In this document: piece after piece, positions 54,617-64,000 of the stretch
Position numbering within the stretch: position 1 is the stretch's first letter
Layout: each line of letters begins with the position of its first letter
From: Talaromyces rugulosus
Taxonomy: Eukaryota; Ascomycota; Eurotiomycetes; Eurotiales; Trichocomaceae
Assembly: GCF_013368755.1 (NCBI RefSeq)
Contig: NC_049562.1
Location: 1,178,001 to 1,242,000, forward strand
Reading direction: 5' to 3'
Length of the DNA: 64,000 bases
The notes under the pieces: model-generated
Database searches by the model: none
What the model saw: only the letters and a program-made list of their open reading frames with translations
Told to the model about the DNA's origin: nothing
Translations under genes and position numbers: made by a program

Positions 54617-54747
54617 AGTACATGATTGCTATTTGCGAAGATTGCAAGAAACAGATTGAATCAGATGCTATTATTCACAATGAATAAAAAATATAATCAA
54701 AACAAAAAAGGGTATCGAGTTGAACATAAATTTGGCTCCCTAACACA

Positions 54748-56766
54748 TTACGCATGAATCTTCTTTGCTCGTAAGCGTTTAGCCACCGGAGTTGCCCCTG
54801 CAGAGGAAGACGTGATTGATGTCGGCGCTTTCAATAAACTCCTGCTTTTGGGAATAGCGCTAGCCTTTTGCACGGCCAGCTTAGGCACTGAACTGCTCTT
54901 GATCACGGCTGGTTCTGCTGGCTTTATTGACACAGAATCGGTGCTCGGTGCCTTTGGAGTTAGCTTCTTGCGCTTCGGGATAGGCGTGCCAACAGACAAC
55001 GGTTTGATGATAGGGTTGTTCGAGATTGCCGGAGCAGGAGCCATATTGACACGGCGTACTTTCTTGCTGGGTGTCGCCGGCAAAGCATGAGTCCGAGACT
55101 TGCCAGTCTTTCTCTCGGGAGACTGCAGTTCAAGGGCCTCAAACTGCCTCTCCGGCGCATATTCTACCAGTTCCTCATCTCTCCAACACACTTGTTTGGA
55201 TCTAGAGGGTGAACGGGGTGCTCGTCCTTTGGATTCCCCATCCTCCTGGGACTGCTGCGGTGAAGCTTCATCCTCACTCCGGCCTTTTTTGCAGTTATGC
55301 AAGAACTGCTTGGGCAGCACGGCGTTTCCTTTGTTGCGACGGGTGTTTTTCCGAGTCACAAGGGCCAGTTCCTGTGCCTCTGTTCGCTGCAAAAAGACAA
55401 ATTCTGTTCCGTTGGCGCGCCGAACCGGGATCTGATTTGGAACAGCCGGACGCTGGCTGTGTGCCTGAGGAGGCGCTTTTGGCAGCTTCGTGCGAGTGCT
55501 GCGGCGGCGTGTAGTCGGAGAGGATTCCTCTCTAGCAGAGTCTTCATTTGCTTCGTGGCTGGATAGCGCTTTTGGAGTTGGTGACTCTACCGCTTTATCT
55601 ATTCCCTTTGTAGGAGTCGATACCTGCTGACTCTTTTGTGGTGAAGGAGAGTTCTTGTCGAGCTCCTCGAGCGCTCTCCGTGATCGCACAATCGGCGAGT
55701 TCAGAGAGGTCGTTTCCTCTGCCTTCTTGGTCGGTATCATCGCTGCGTTGGCAGCTCGTTTGGCTTGAGCGCGCGACAAAAACTCGCTGAGCAAGGCAAC
55801 GTCCTCGCCGTCAAGAGAGTTCATTCTCAAAGCTGACCGCACTAATTTGGGCTCCTGTCTCGCGACGATCTCTGCAATTTCTGCGGCTGCCTCGCTATTC
55901 GCGATTTCAATAGTGGGGTTGACAGCATTGCCAAACGCTCGAGAAGTGTCCAAGTCACGGATGGCCTTAGAGTCTTGACTCAGAACGCCCGCTGCTGCAT
56001 AAGGCTCTGTTTCTGGCGAGGTGAGGCGTGTCGATTCTTCCAATAGTTCGTCCACCTGTCTTGGCGTTTCTTCGCTGTCGAATGATTGTTCCCCGTCCTG
56101 TTGTTGTTGCGTGAGGACGACCAATTTGCCTAGTCGGGAAAATTAGTAACCTAGCAACCTATCGGACAACAAGTCTCTGTTGATTTATCCATCCACTCAC
56201 GTCGTCTTTTCCCAATCTCAAACTCCCATTTGGTCTCTAGAAACGAACGACCCCGCTCCGTTTGCGCATCTTGCTCATGGTCGGCATCCACGCGCTGTCG
56301 CTTCACCACGCGCCTGTAATCTGCATTTGCCGATGCGTTGATCTCGCTCTTGAATTCCTTTTCCTCGATTTTGCTGACTGCTGTGCGCCCTCGAAGTGAC
56401 TCCATGCTTTTCCTGAACCGTTTCCAGATTTTGCGCGACTTGTGACGCGACAGAAACGCTGTCGAGGGGACGCGCTCCCAGGCCCTGGGCACAGTTCTTT
56501 TGGCGGCAGCCGTGGGTGTGAAGCTGATTTGATCTGTGACCTGTGCAATGCTGTATTCAACGGATCCAGTCAGCCATAAATCTTTTAAACCTCCACTCTA
56601 AGCTGCATCCTGCACTCTCCAGGCCCGACTGCCATCCTCGGTGAAGCCAGAGGGAAACAGTCAGTAGTTTTAGAACCAAGCAAACATACCGTGTTGACAG
56701 GAATGTGTGTGTTTGTGGGTGCGAGATGGCCGGGGAATCGACCATCATCATCGACACATCCTCCAT
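54748..56766 (-). CDS. Uncharacterised basic/Ser-rich nuclear-type protein
   Basis: Exons 56766-56690, 56523-56201 and 56129-54748 give 593 aa. The first intron is long (166 nt), and its acceptor was chosen (TCAAATCAG|CTTC) to keep frame into RFTPTAAAKRTVPRAWERVP. A more upstream ATG at 56826 is possible. Seen: FLSRHKSRKIWKRFRKSMES near residue 50, a long helical stretch, IAEIVARQEPKLVRSALRMN near 225, LLSEFLSRAQAKRAANAAMI, then Ser/Thr/Pro- and Lys/Arg-rich tracts with several NLS-like clusters (PKKRKKL-type IPKRKKLTPKAPST) to the end. I do not recognise the family. Composition suggests a chromatin- or cell-cycle-linked nuclear protein. The 5' exon is the least certain part. Confidence 0.68.
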
Positions 56767-57564
56767 GCCTGGAAAGCCACGCGACTGTGGAATGCCAGCA
56801 CCACTATGTAGGCAAGAAACAAACAATTTCCCTTTGAATTCACCGGATCAAGTTTTCTCCGGTTCGCGTGCCTCCGATATGCGTGCTGGAGAACAATGAA
56901 GCGCGAGGAATGTTGACCCTGGTTGGTTCACGTTGCCTTGCTGGGAGCCTAGAATATAATATGCATCCAAAACGAAAGCAACAATAAAAAGATACCAGTT
57001 TATCTGACGAGTCGACGGCAGCTGCCGAAATTATAAGAGATACTGCGCCTATTCCATGCAGTGGATCGTGGCGTTGAAGCAATCAAAATAAACCGAGCTG
57101 CACAGAGGCTAAAGACGCGGGTCCACCACGCGTTGCCGTGCCAACGGAGCTTCTCTTGGAATTATAGAATCAATGATAGTTACGATAGACTCATGGGTTT
57201 TAAATAAAACGACGAGACGAAAATATTTATGTTTGTTTGAACTGAGCATTCATGCGATTTGGCTTGTTTGAGTTGCGAGCGCACAAGTGTCTAACTGATA
57301 TTAAGTATAACTTAGGAACGTCGCCAAGATTGCACACGATCGTAAGCTAGTATCGTGGGAACCTGCAATAAGCCTTTCTGATTGTAGCCTGCGAGATTTT
57401 ATGAGTGCTTCCGCCCAGGCTGTGCGATAGGATGGCTGCAGTTCGTTGCTGCTCATGGCTGAGTCGCCAGGAATCATCGTCCCATATCGACGGAGTCATA
57501 TGTGTTGTACATTGGATCATGAACGGTTTTTGTGGTCATCGGCATCTTATCCTTGCTCCTGTCT
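56767..57564. other. Intergenic region between two minus-strand genes
   Basis: 800 bp with AT-rich blocks at 57150-57330. Short frames carry no protein character. It serves as the promoter for the 593-aa gene. Confidence 0.45.
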
Positions 57565-58137
57565 TTACTTTCCAACGGATTCTTCTAGCAGATCTGACTC
57601 GTCGAATGGGTCCCCAAATTCCTCTGTCAAGAGACTTCCGTTAGTAATCGCACCAGACTACCCTGGTATAGATTTCTTGGAACTTACGAAGGCTAAAATC
57701 CCTGTCAACAACCGACTCTAGCGCACGAGTATATTCCTCCTGCGCTCTCTGGTTGTTCCACGATGCCCCAAATGGCTCTTTGGGCTGTTGCTGCTGCTGC
57801 TGCTGTTGTGGATTTGACGTGTTCGCGCGGCCGTGCTGGTCGAACGAAGCAGTGGGCGACCCGATAGTAGACGGCTCGCCTAGGCCTCCGTGATGCGATG
57901 CCGTCTGGGAGCCAGGAGGCGATAGCTCAGATATGGGGTTGAAGGTTGGCGTGCGAGCGCCGGTGGGAGAGGCTGAGCCAGAAGAAGAGAGCATTTCAGA
58001 GTCGCCGTCGGGATCTGTGAGGAGTGAGTTAGAAAGAAGTATTGTTTAGAAGTTAAAACAGAAAGGTAGTAGATAGTTAAGGGGTGGAAGAAGCAGAAAG
58101 GCATCTCTCTCCACCTGACTCACTTACCTGCAGACAT
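57565..58137 (-). CDS. Small uncharacterised Ser/Pro/Gln-rich protein with a 10-nt first exon
   Basis: Exons 58137-58128, 58014-57688 and 57623-57565 give 131 aa. Exon 1 is ATGTCTGCAG only, and the joined start reads MSADPDGDSEMLSSSGSASP. The first 85 residues are disordered, with TGARTPTFNPISELSPPGSQ and a Gln8 run. The C-terminal 45 residues look conserved: FGASWNNQRAQEEYTRALES, VVDRDFSLQEFGDPFDESDL. That pattern is familiar from Eurotiales hypothetical proteins, but I have no function for it. All three exons share phase and total an exact multiple of three. Confidence 0.75.
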
Positions 58138-58460
58138 GGCGTTGGTCGATCGGGTGCAGTTAGTAGGCGTTCAAGGTTATGCAGCTGATAATAGTAGTGA
58201 TGGTCAGCAAAGCAGATCGTGAAGAGAGTCTGGTTGTAACTTGTTCATAGAAGGAATATGATATTTATTACCAGGCCGGAGCAAGAGATAGAGATCATCT
58301 ATTCGCCCGCTGGCGGTTTCTCCGCCGCACCACTCTTAGCGCCTTTCTCGAGGAAACGTCGGTCCCCGCACATACCGGACCACACATTCAACCTCATCAG
58401 GCTCATTCCTGGAAGGCAGCTGGAGTCGTGCCACAGAAAAACACAAAGCGGTTGCCCGCC
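58138..58460. promoter_or_regulatory. Bidirectional promoter between the 131-aa gene and nat1
   Basis: 323 bp separate divergent start codons. No long homopolymers or TATA box stand out. Probably shared regulation of two housekeeping-type genes. Confidence 0.45.
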
Positions 58461-61110
58461 ATGGTTCAATTGGGTTCAAAAGACTCGTCGCTGTTTCGCC
58501 AAGTGGTGCGCCACTACGAGAACAAACAGTACAAGAAGGGTGCGTTGCGAAAGACCAGTCATTGCAGTATTCGAAGCTGACCACCAGGTTTATGTTAAAC
58601 AGGTATCAAGACCGCAGACCAGGTTCTTCGCAAGAACCCCAATCATGGCGATACGCAAGCGATGAAAGCTCTCATCATGAGCTGCTTAGGACAGTTGGAG
58701 GAGGCCTTTGTTCTAGCGAGGACCGCACTGAAAAATGACATGAAGTCGCATGTCTGCTGGCACGTCTTTGGTTTGCTCTACAGAGCGGAGAAAAACTACG
58801 AAGAGGCTATCAAGGCATACAAGTTCGCTCTGAGATTAGAGCCCGATTCCCAGCCTATCCAGCGCGATCTAGCCCTTCTTCAAATGCAGATGCGAGACTA
58901 CCAAGGCTACATACAGAGCCGCAGCTCGATGCTTCAATCTCGCCCATCGTTACGACAAAACTGGACCGCATTAGCTATTGCTCACCACCTCGCTGGAAAC
59001 CTCACCGAGGCCGAGAATGTCCTCAATACGTTTGAAGAGACTCTGAAGACACCGCCCCCAAGGGCGGATATGGAGCATTCGGAAGCTGTTTTGTATAAGA
59101 ACTCCATCATTGCCGAATCAGGTGATCTTGAAAGGGCTCTGGAACACCTGGAAACCGCCGGAAAGCGCAGTTCGGACACGCTCGCAGTGCTGGAAATGAG
59201 AGCAGATTACCTTTTCCGCTTGGGTCGAAAGGCAGACGCCGAGGCAGCTTACACTGCTCTTCTTGAGAGGAACTCCGAAAACTCGAATTACTATGATAGC
59301 TTGATTAAAGCAAAAGAGATTGCTCCTACCGACCACAAATCCCTCAAAGCGGTGTATGACGAGTGGGCTGAGAAGAACCCTCGGGGTGACGCTCCTCGTC
59401 GAATCCCGCTGGACTTCCTAGAGGGCGACGAGTTCAAGGATGCAGCCGATATCTACCTCCAACGGATGCTTCGGAAAGGCGTGCCGTCGCTATTTGCCAA
59501 TATCAAGGTGTTGTACGACAGTCCAGCCAAGCGGGACACCGTTCAAGAACTTGTCGAGGGATATGCGTCCGGTAAAGCGCAACCAAACGGGTCCTCGGAT
59601 AACAAGACCAATGGCGATTCTACCGATTTCGAGGCTTCTACTTTCTACTTCCTGGCTCAGCACTACAACTACCATCTTAGTCGCGACTTGCAGAAAGCAC
59701 TTGCTTATGTCGAAAAGGCCATCAACTTGGTCCCCAAGTCCGTGGACTATTACATGACCAAGGCAAGGATATATAAGCACTATGGTAACATTTCAAAAGC
59801 AGCAGAAATCATGGAAGATGCAAGGAAGCTGGACGAGAAAGATCGACATATCAACACAAAGGCGGCTAAATACCGACTGCGTAATAACCAAAACGAGTTG
59901 GCACTTGACGACATGAGCAAATTCACTCGCAATGAAACTGTCGGTGGCGCTCTCGGCGATCTTCATGAGATGCAGTGTGTGTGGTATTTGACAGAAGATG
60001 GAGAAGCGTATCTGCGTCAAAAGAGGCTGGGGCTCGCACTTAAGCGTTTCCATGCGGTTCAGAATATCTTTGACGTATGGCAAGAGGACCAGTTTGACTT
60101 CCATAGCTTCTCCCTGCGCAAGGGTATGATCCGCGCATATGTCAGTATGGTACGTTGGGAAGATCACCTGAGGGATCATCCTTTCTACACAAGAGTAGCG
60201 TTGTCTACGATCAAGGCATATGTTCTGCTCCACGACCAGCCTGATCTTGCCCATGGCCACATGTTTGCTAGTCTCAACGGAGCCGAGGGCGAAGACAGGA
60301 AGAAGGCGTTGAAAAAGGCAAAGAAGGAGCAGCAAAAACTGGAGAAAGCCGAAGCAGAACGACAAGACTTAAAGAAAGCCAGTGCAGCTACAGCCAAGGG
60401 CTCCGATGGCGAAACCAAGAAGGAAGACACCGATCCTACGGGCACCAAGTTGGTTCAGACAACTGATCCTCTTAAGGACTCCCTCAAGTTTCTCGCTCCC
60501 TTGCTTGAATACAGCCCCGAAGACATTCGCGTGCAAGCCGCCGGATTTGAGGTCTACATAAGGAGACGTAAGTACCCTTTTTTTACACTCACCCTAGAAG
60601 TTGGGTCCAATTTAGATCCAATGCTAACTTCTTTTAGAAAAATACGCGCTTGCCTTGAAATGTCTCTTGGCTGCCCATGCCATTGATTCTTCCGATCCGA
60701 CTCTGCATGTTCAACTGCTGCGCTTCCGCCTGGCCCTTAACAATGTCTCAGAGCCGCTGCCCGAGAAGATTTCCGATGTTGTCTTAAACGAATTCGAGGC
60801 TATTTTGCCCAAATCCGCAGATCTTCAGAAATGGAACGATTCCTATTTGGCATCACACAAAACCAGCGCCAACCATATCCGGGCCGTCCTGTCGGCACGA
60901 TTGTTGCTCACTCCTGAAGCCAAAGCTGAATCCGAGAAGGAATTTATTTCCACTCTCGACCTTGACAGCACAACCATGGAAACAGCCATTTCTGGTCTGG
61001 ACACACTGGATGAATGGAAAAGTAGCGCCGCCACGAAACAGGCCTACATCGAAACGGCCCAGAAGCGGTGGACCGAGGTCTCTGCCTTTAACACTACGGC
61101 TTCGTCTTAA
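58461..61110 (+). CDS. nat1: N-terminal acetyltransferase A auxiliary subunit Nat1/Naa15
   Basis: TPR-repeat scaffold that anchors the catalytic Naa10/Ard1 subunit to the ribosome for co-translational N-terminal acetylation in the cytoplasm. Exons 58461-58539, 58603-60567 and 60638-61110 give 838 aa, the usual size. The start MVQLGSKDSSLFRQVVRHYE and KGIKTADQVLRKNPNHGDTQ (across intron 1) are the first TPR. Others include HVCWHVFGLLYRAEKNYEEA, IKAYKFALRLEPDSQPIQRD, LAALAIAHHLAGNLTEAEN-like repeats and YMTKARIYKHYGNISKAAEI. A Lys/Glu-rich segment (KKALKKAKKEQQKLEKAEAE, residues ~600-640) matches the family's charged linker. The C-terminal helices (YALALKCLLAAHAIDSSDPT) lie in exon 3. Confidence 0.95.
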
Positions 61111-61777
61111 AAAGTTATAAGCATTGCAACGGGAAGGATGAAAACGTCTTGTCAGTTAGTATCGGAGGACGGGAGGATATATAGGTAACTCTCGTGAGCT
61201 GGACTTATATAGAAAAGGAAATTTTACTTTTCTTTTGTTTTGCTACTTTGTTTGCAAATGTTGGTGTGATGATGTGAAGAAATCATATTGTTTGAGTATG
61301 GGAGATGGCATAAAAGACCTAGAAAAAATGAGCGATTTGTGCTGTTCTTGAGATTTAGCATAAATCAAATTAAATACAAAATCAATCGACGAATGTTGAG
61401 GCTATATATATGTCAACAGAAGTAACTACTAGTCAACTAGTGTTGTAATCGTGTATCTAGATCTGGCTTGAACTGGTGTGCAATGCTATGTATCAACACG
61501 TATTGTCTTCTGTTGGGTTATATGATACATGAACATTAAAGTCAAGTCAGATAAGATGTAGAGATTATCATTGATTTCTATCGATTACATTGTCAAAAGA
61601 GCACAGGTTCTATAAATAATAAGGGTGGGCTCCGCGCCAACATGCAATGACTAAAAGTACAAAAGGCGGCGACATGTGCCATGTATAATGTACATATGAT
61701 GAACAGGAGGGAAATTAATCTTTCAGCATAGATGCGTGTCGGACGAGAGGTGGAAAAAAAAAAAAAACCGAGCTAGT
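61111..61777. other. Convergent 3' region between nat1 and tim54
   Basis: 670 bp of AT-rich sequence without a gene. A-rich and T-rich tracts fit two poly(A) regions. Confidence 0.45.
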
Positions 61778-63424
61778 TTACTCTCCATTCTCATTGTCCA
61801 GGTTCCCAATAATGGGCTTCTTCTTGGCCAATTCTGGGTCTTCGCCGTAGCCATAGTTGATCCAGGCACGCTGCAAGAAAGAAAGCTTCTTTGGCTTCTC
61901 GCCCTCACCCAGAATCCATTCTTGGCCGCTAGCGATGCGATTGGCGCGCGCCTCTTCCTCGGAAGAAAGGATATAACGATGCATCCGAGAAGCGATGCGA
62001 GGGTCGATGACTACCTCATCGGCCCACTCTCGCTCTTCGTTGAGCAGCTTTGTAATATGCGGGTCGTTTGTGCTGGAAGGATTTGCGTTCTCCAATTGAT
62101 ATTTCCGATCCTCGGCTTCCTTGCGGACCGATTTGTGCCATTCTTGCTCTTCATGTTCAAGAAGGGTTTGCTGTTCGTAGGTTGTCTGCGATAGAGAATC
62201 GGACGAGTCGGTGGAGGAAGCGTCAAAAGCCATTCCGTCGAAAGGGCGACTGCCCTCGTTATAAGGTCTGCTGGCAGAGGCGAGGACAGCAGCTGCTACC
62301 TCTTGGCCTACTGCATCGGCCAAGTGCCGCTTCGTCAAGTAACGATATAAACGAATGGGCGTGTTCAAAAAGCCCAGGAGATGCGGGAATTGGATGGGGC
62401 TGGATGCTTCAAAAGCGGCCGGGATGGTAGGAGGAAGTCTTTGAGCGGAATATTGCGTAGGCGAGATGTACGCAGGTGTTGGTCCTTTTGGCTTTTTCGA
62501 TTCCTCGGTCTCTGTATTCTCATCCTGAGCTTTGTTTGAATCTGGAGTTTCTGACGGTGACCCATCTTCGGTCGTGATAACTGGAGTATCCGGTAACATG
62601 TCGACTACGGCATCGACAGTTTCCACAGTAGGTCTTGTAGCGTCTGCAGTGGTTTCTGCAGCTTTCGGAACAGGTTCTGTTGCGGCCGGCTGTGGTGGTG
62701 GTGGCGGCGAGGTCTCTAGAGGACCGAGCCAGCCTTCATGGAGACCCCGAACGTATTCCTTCCATGTATGACGCCCAATAACAATATCTCCGCGAGGCCC
62801 GGGCTCCTCTGTGACACCCATTCTTTCTCGCGCTTCAGCAATCGCCGACTCTTTGCTTGGCTCTTCCGCCGAATGGCCCTGTTCACCGGCCTGCCGTCTG
62901 TATTTTCGAATTTTGTCGGCCAAACCTGCACGAACCTCACCCTCCTTTCGTCCTTCAATGACCTCATAATCCAAAGCTGCCGACACTAGAATAGGCTTGA
63001 TGTATTCTTTAAAGTAGTCTCGAGCGGGTCGAAGTCCGTCTCCTGGCGGCGCAGATAGAAAGATCGTAAGCCGTTTTCGGCTTTGTTCCAACGGCAAAGG
63101 TTCTTTGGCAATGTGGGCGACCAAGTCTGACCATTTCTGCTGGATGTGTTTCTTTTGCCGACGGTCATACGTTATGGCGGCAGTAAAGGATCCGGTAATC
63201 GTTAAAAAGATCATCCAATTGCGCGACGGCAGTCTGAGCCTAAAGCGCGGAAGGCCTGTACCTCGTTAGCGTTTGCCATGTAACTGGATCAAAAGCTCAA
63301 GGCTCAACTTACCCATCATCTTGAAGACCGGGTTCTGGGGCTTGGGAGGAGCTTTGGGAGGAGCTTTGGGAGGCGCATTTTGGCTGCTTGCCGCCGTGTT
63401 TGCGGACGGCGAAGGTTCGGCCAT
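61778..63424 (-). CDS. tim54: Mitochondrial import inner membrane translocase subunit Tim54
   Basis: Inner-membrane component of the TIM22 carrier translocase, which inserts metabolite carriers. Exons 63424-63313 and 63255-61778 give 529 aa. The N-terminus is Ala/Pro/Lys-rich with a PPKAPPKAPPK repeat, then NPVFKMMGLPRFRLRLPSRN and the single transmembrane segment WMIFLTITGSFTAAITY (residues ~50-66), followed by DRRQKKHIQQKWSDLVAHIA. The large intermembrane-space domain shows RKRLTIFLSAPPGDGLRPAR and YFKEYIKPILVSAALDYEVI, and IGRHTWKEYVRGLHEGWLGP. After a Pro/Thr/Glu-rich insert comes FPHLLGFLNTPIRLYRYLTK, and the end RAWINYGYGEDPELAKKKPI is typical. Confidence 0.93.
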
Positions 63425-64000
63425 GATTCCACAAATCCCAGAGAGCTGCTACCGAAGCAGCACGGCCACAGCAAATGAAAGAGGCGCGGTGAAACTTGAC
63501 GGTGACGCTGGTGATTGATTGCTTGACTTGGCTTAATTATTTTTCCTCCGCAAAAACTCGAGGCTTGGCGCGCCGACATTATGTAAGCAGATTCTGGGCT
63601 ATACCGTTTCGGGAACTGCCAAGCCCTATATTGACTGCTCGCACATCTAGCATTTTGTCCAGTTCTTTTTTTTTTTTTTGGTGCAAGTAATTTGGGTAGA
63701 GTCTGGGGGATCGAGATAGTGTGAGAAACGTGCAATAATCAGTGCGGAGTACGGCTTGGTGGTAAAACTTCATGATGCCAGGGGTCTGGACTCGGCGTGA
63801 GTCAGGGTTTAGAGGACAGGAAGGATCAAGAATGAGAAAACACCAATCACAATAGTAAGAATAATAACCTCTGAGGTGCTTCTAGTTTCTACAACAATGT
63901 GGAGACCGACTACCAAGTGCGTGAATTGTAAATAAAACTGTGAGCGTAGTCCAAAATGCGGTGGAGAACGAGAGGCGACATCTGGATACTTAGGTAGTAG
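63425..64000. promoter_or_regulatory. tim54 promoter and right window edge
   Basis: Upstream region of tim54. A poly-T tract lies at about 63668-63679. No gene start or RNA gene is recognisable before the window ends. Confidence 0.4.

Overview
This 64 kb window reads as nuclear DNA of a filamentous ascomycete, most likely a member of the Eurotiales (Aspergillus/Penicillium/Talaromyces relatives). The basis is many spliceosomal introns of about 48-100 nt with GTRNGT donors and CTRAC-type branch points, housekeeping proteins of Eurotiomycete type, long low-complexity Ser/Pro/acidic proteins, and separate promoters instead of operons. I placed exon junctions by hand from splice signals, reading frame and family knowledge. 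No RNA evidence or database search was available.

Left part, 1-32 kb, is mostly core genome. In order: a partial centrosomin-N-type spindle-pole/MTOC protein (-), GINS subunit Psf3 (-), a 960-residue uncharacterised protein (+), an aldo-keto reductase (-), a 1,075-residue serine/acidic-rich protein (+), 2-oxoglutarate dehydrogenase E1 (+, mitochondrial TCA cycle), an ING-family PHD-finger protein (+), an F-box/leucine-rich-repeat protein (+), TFIIH subunit Tfb1 (+), a rhomboid-like protein of the Dsc2/Ucp14 type (+), a short-chain dehydrogenase (+) and a GH127 beta-L-arabinofuranosidase-type enzyme (-).

Middle part, 33-45 kb, is more sparsely coding: a small Asn/Gln-rich protein behind a TATA/STRE promoter, a Zn2Cys6 regulator whose zinc cluster is split by a 24-nt micro-exon, a CECR5-type HAD hydrolase, a second aldo-keto reductase and a DJ-1/PfpI protein. 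GH127, SDR, aldo-keto reductase and the regulator could form a loose sugar-use neighbourhood, but this is only inference.

45.3-54.7 kb is the most unusual part. It has an AT-rich gene-free stretch and two copies of a ~160-bp module about 3.2 kb apart, each encoding the same C-terminal peptide. It also has a degenerate internal duplication, a small orphan gene whose layout resembles a PD-(D/E)XK protein, ~98-bp direct repeats running into an LTR-like end, and a gene fusing a zinc-finger-like N-terminal half to an omega-like glutathione S-transferase. A conserved-looking SUZ-domain gene follows, then a small gene with a kinase-hinge-like motif but an altered DFE-like motif. The layout suggests an insertion/duplication island next to core genes.

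54.7-64 kb returns to core content: two uncharacterised proteins (-), the NatA auxiliary subunit Nat1/Naa15 (+) and the mitochondrial translocase subunit Tim54 (-). No tRNA, rRNA or CRISPR array was found.
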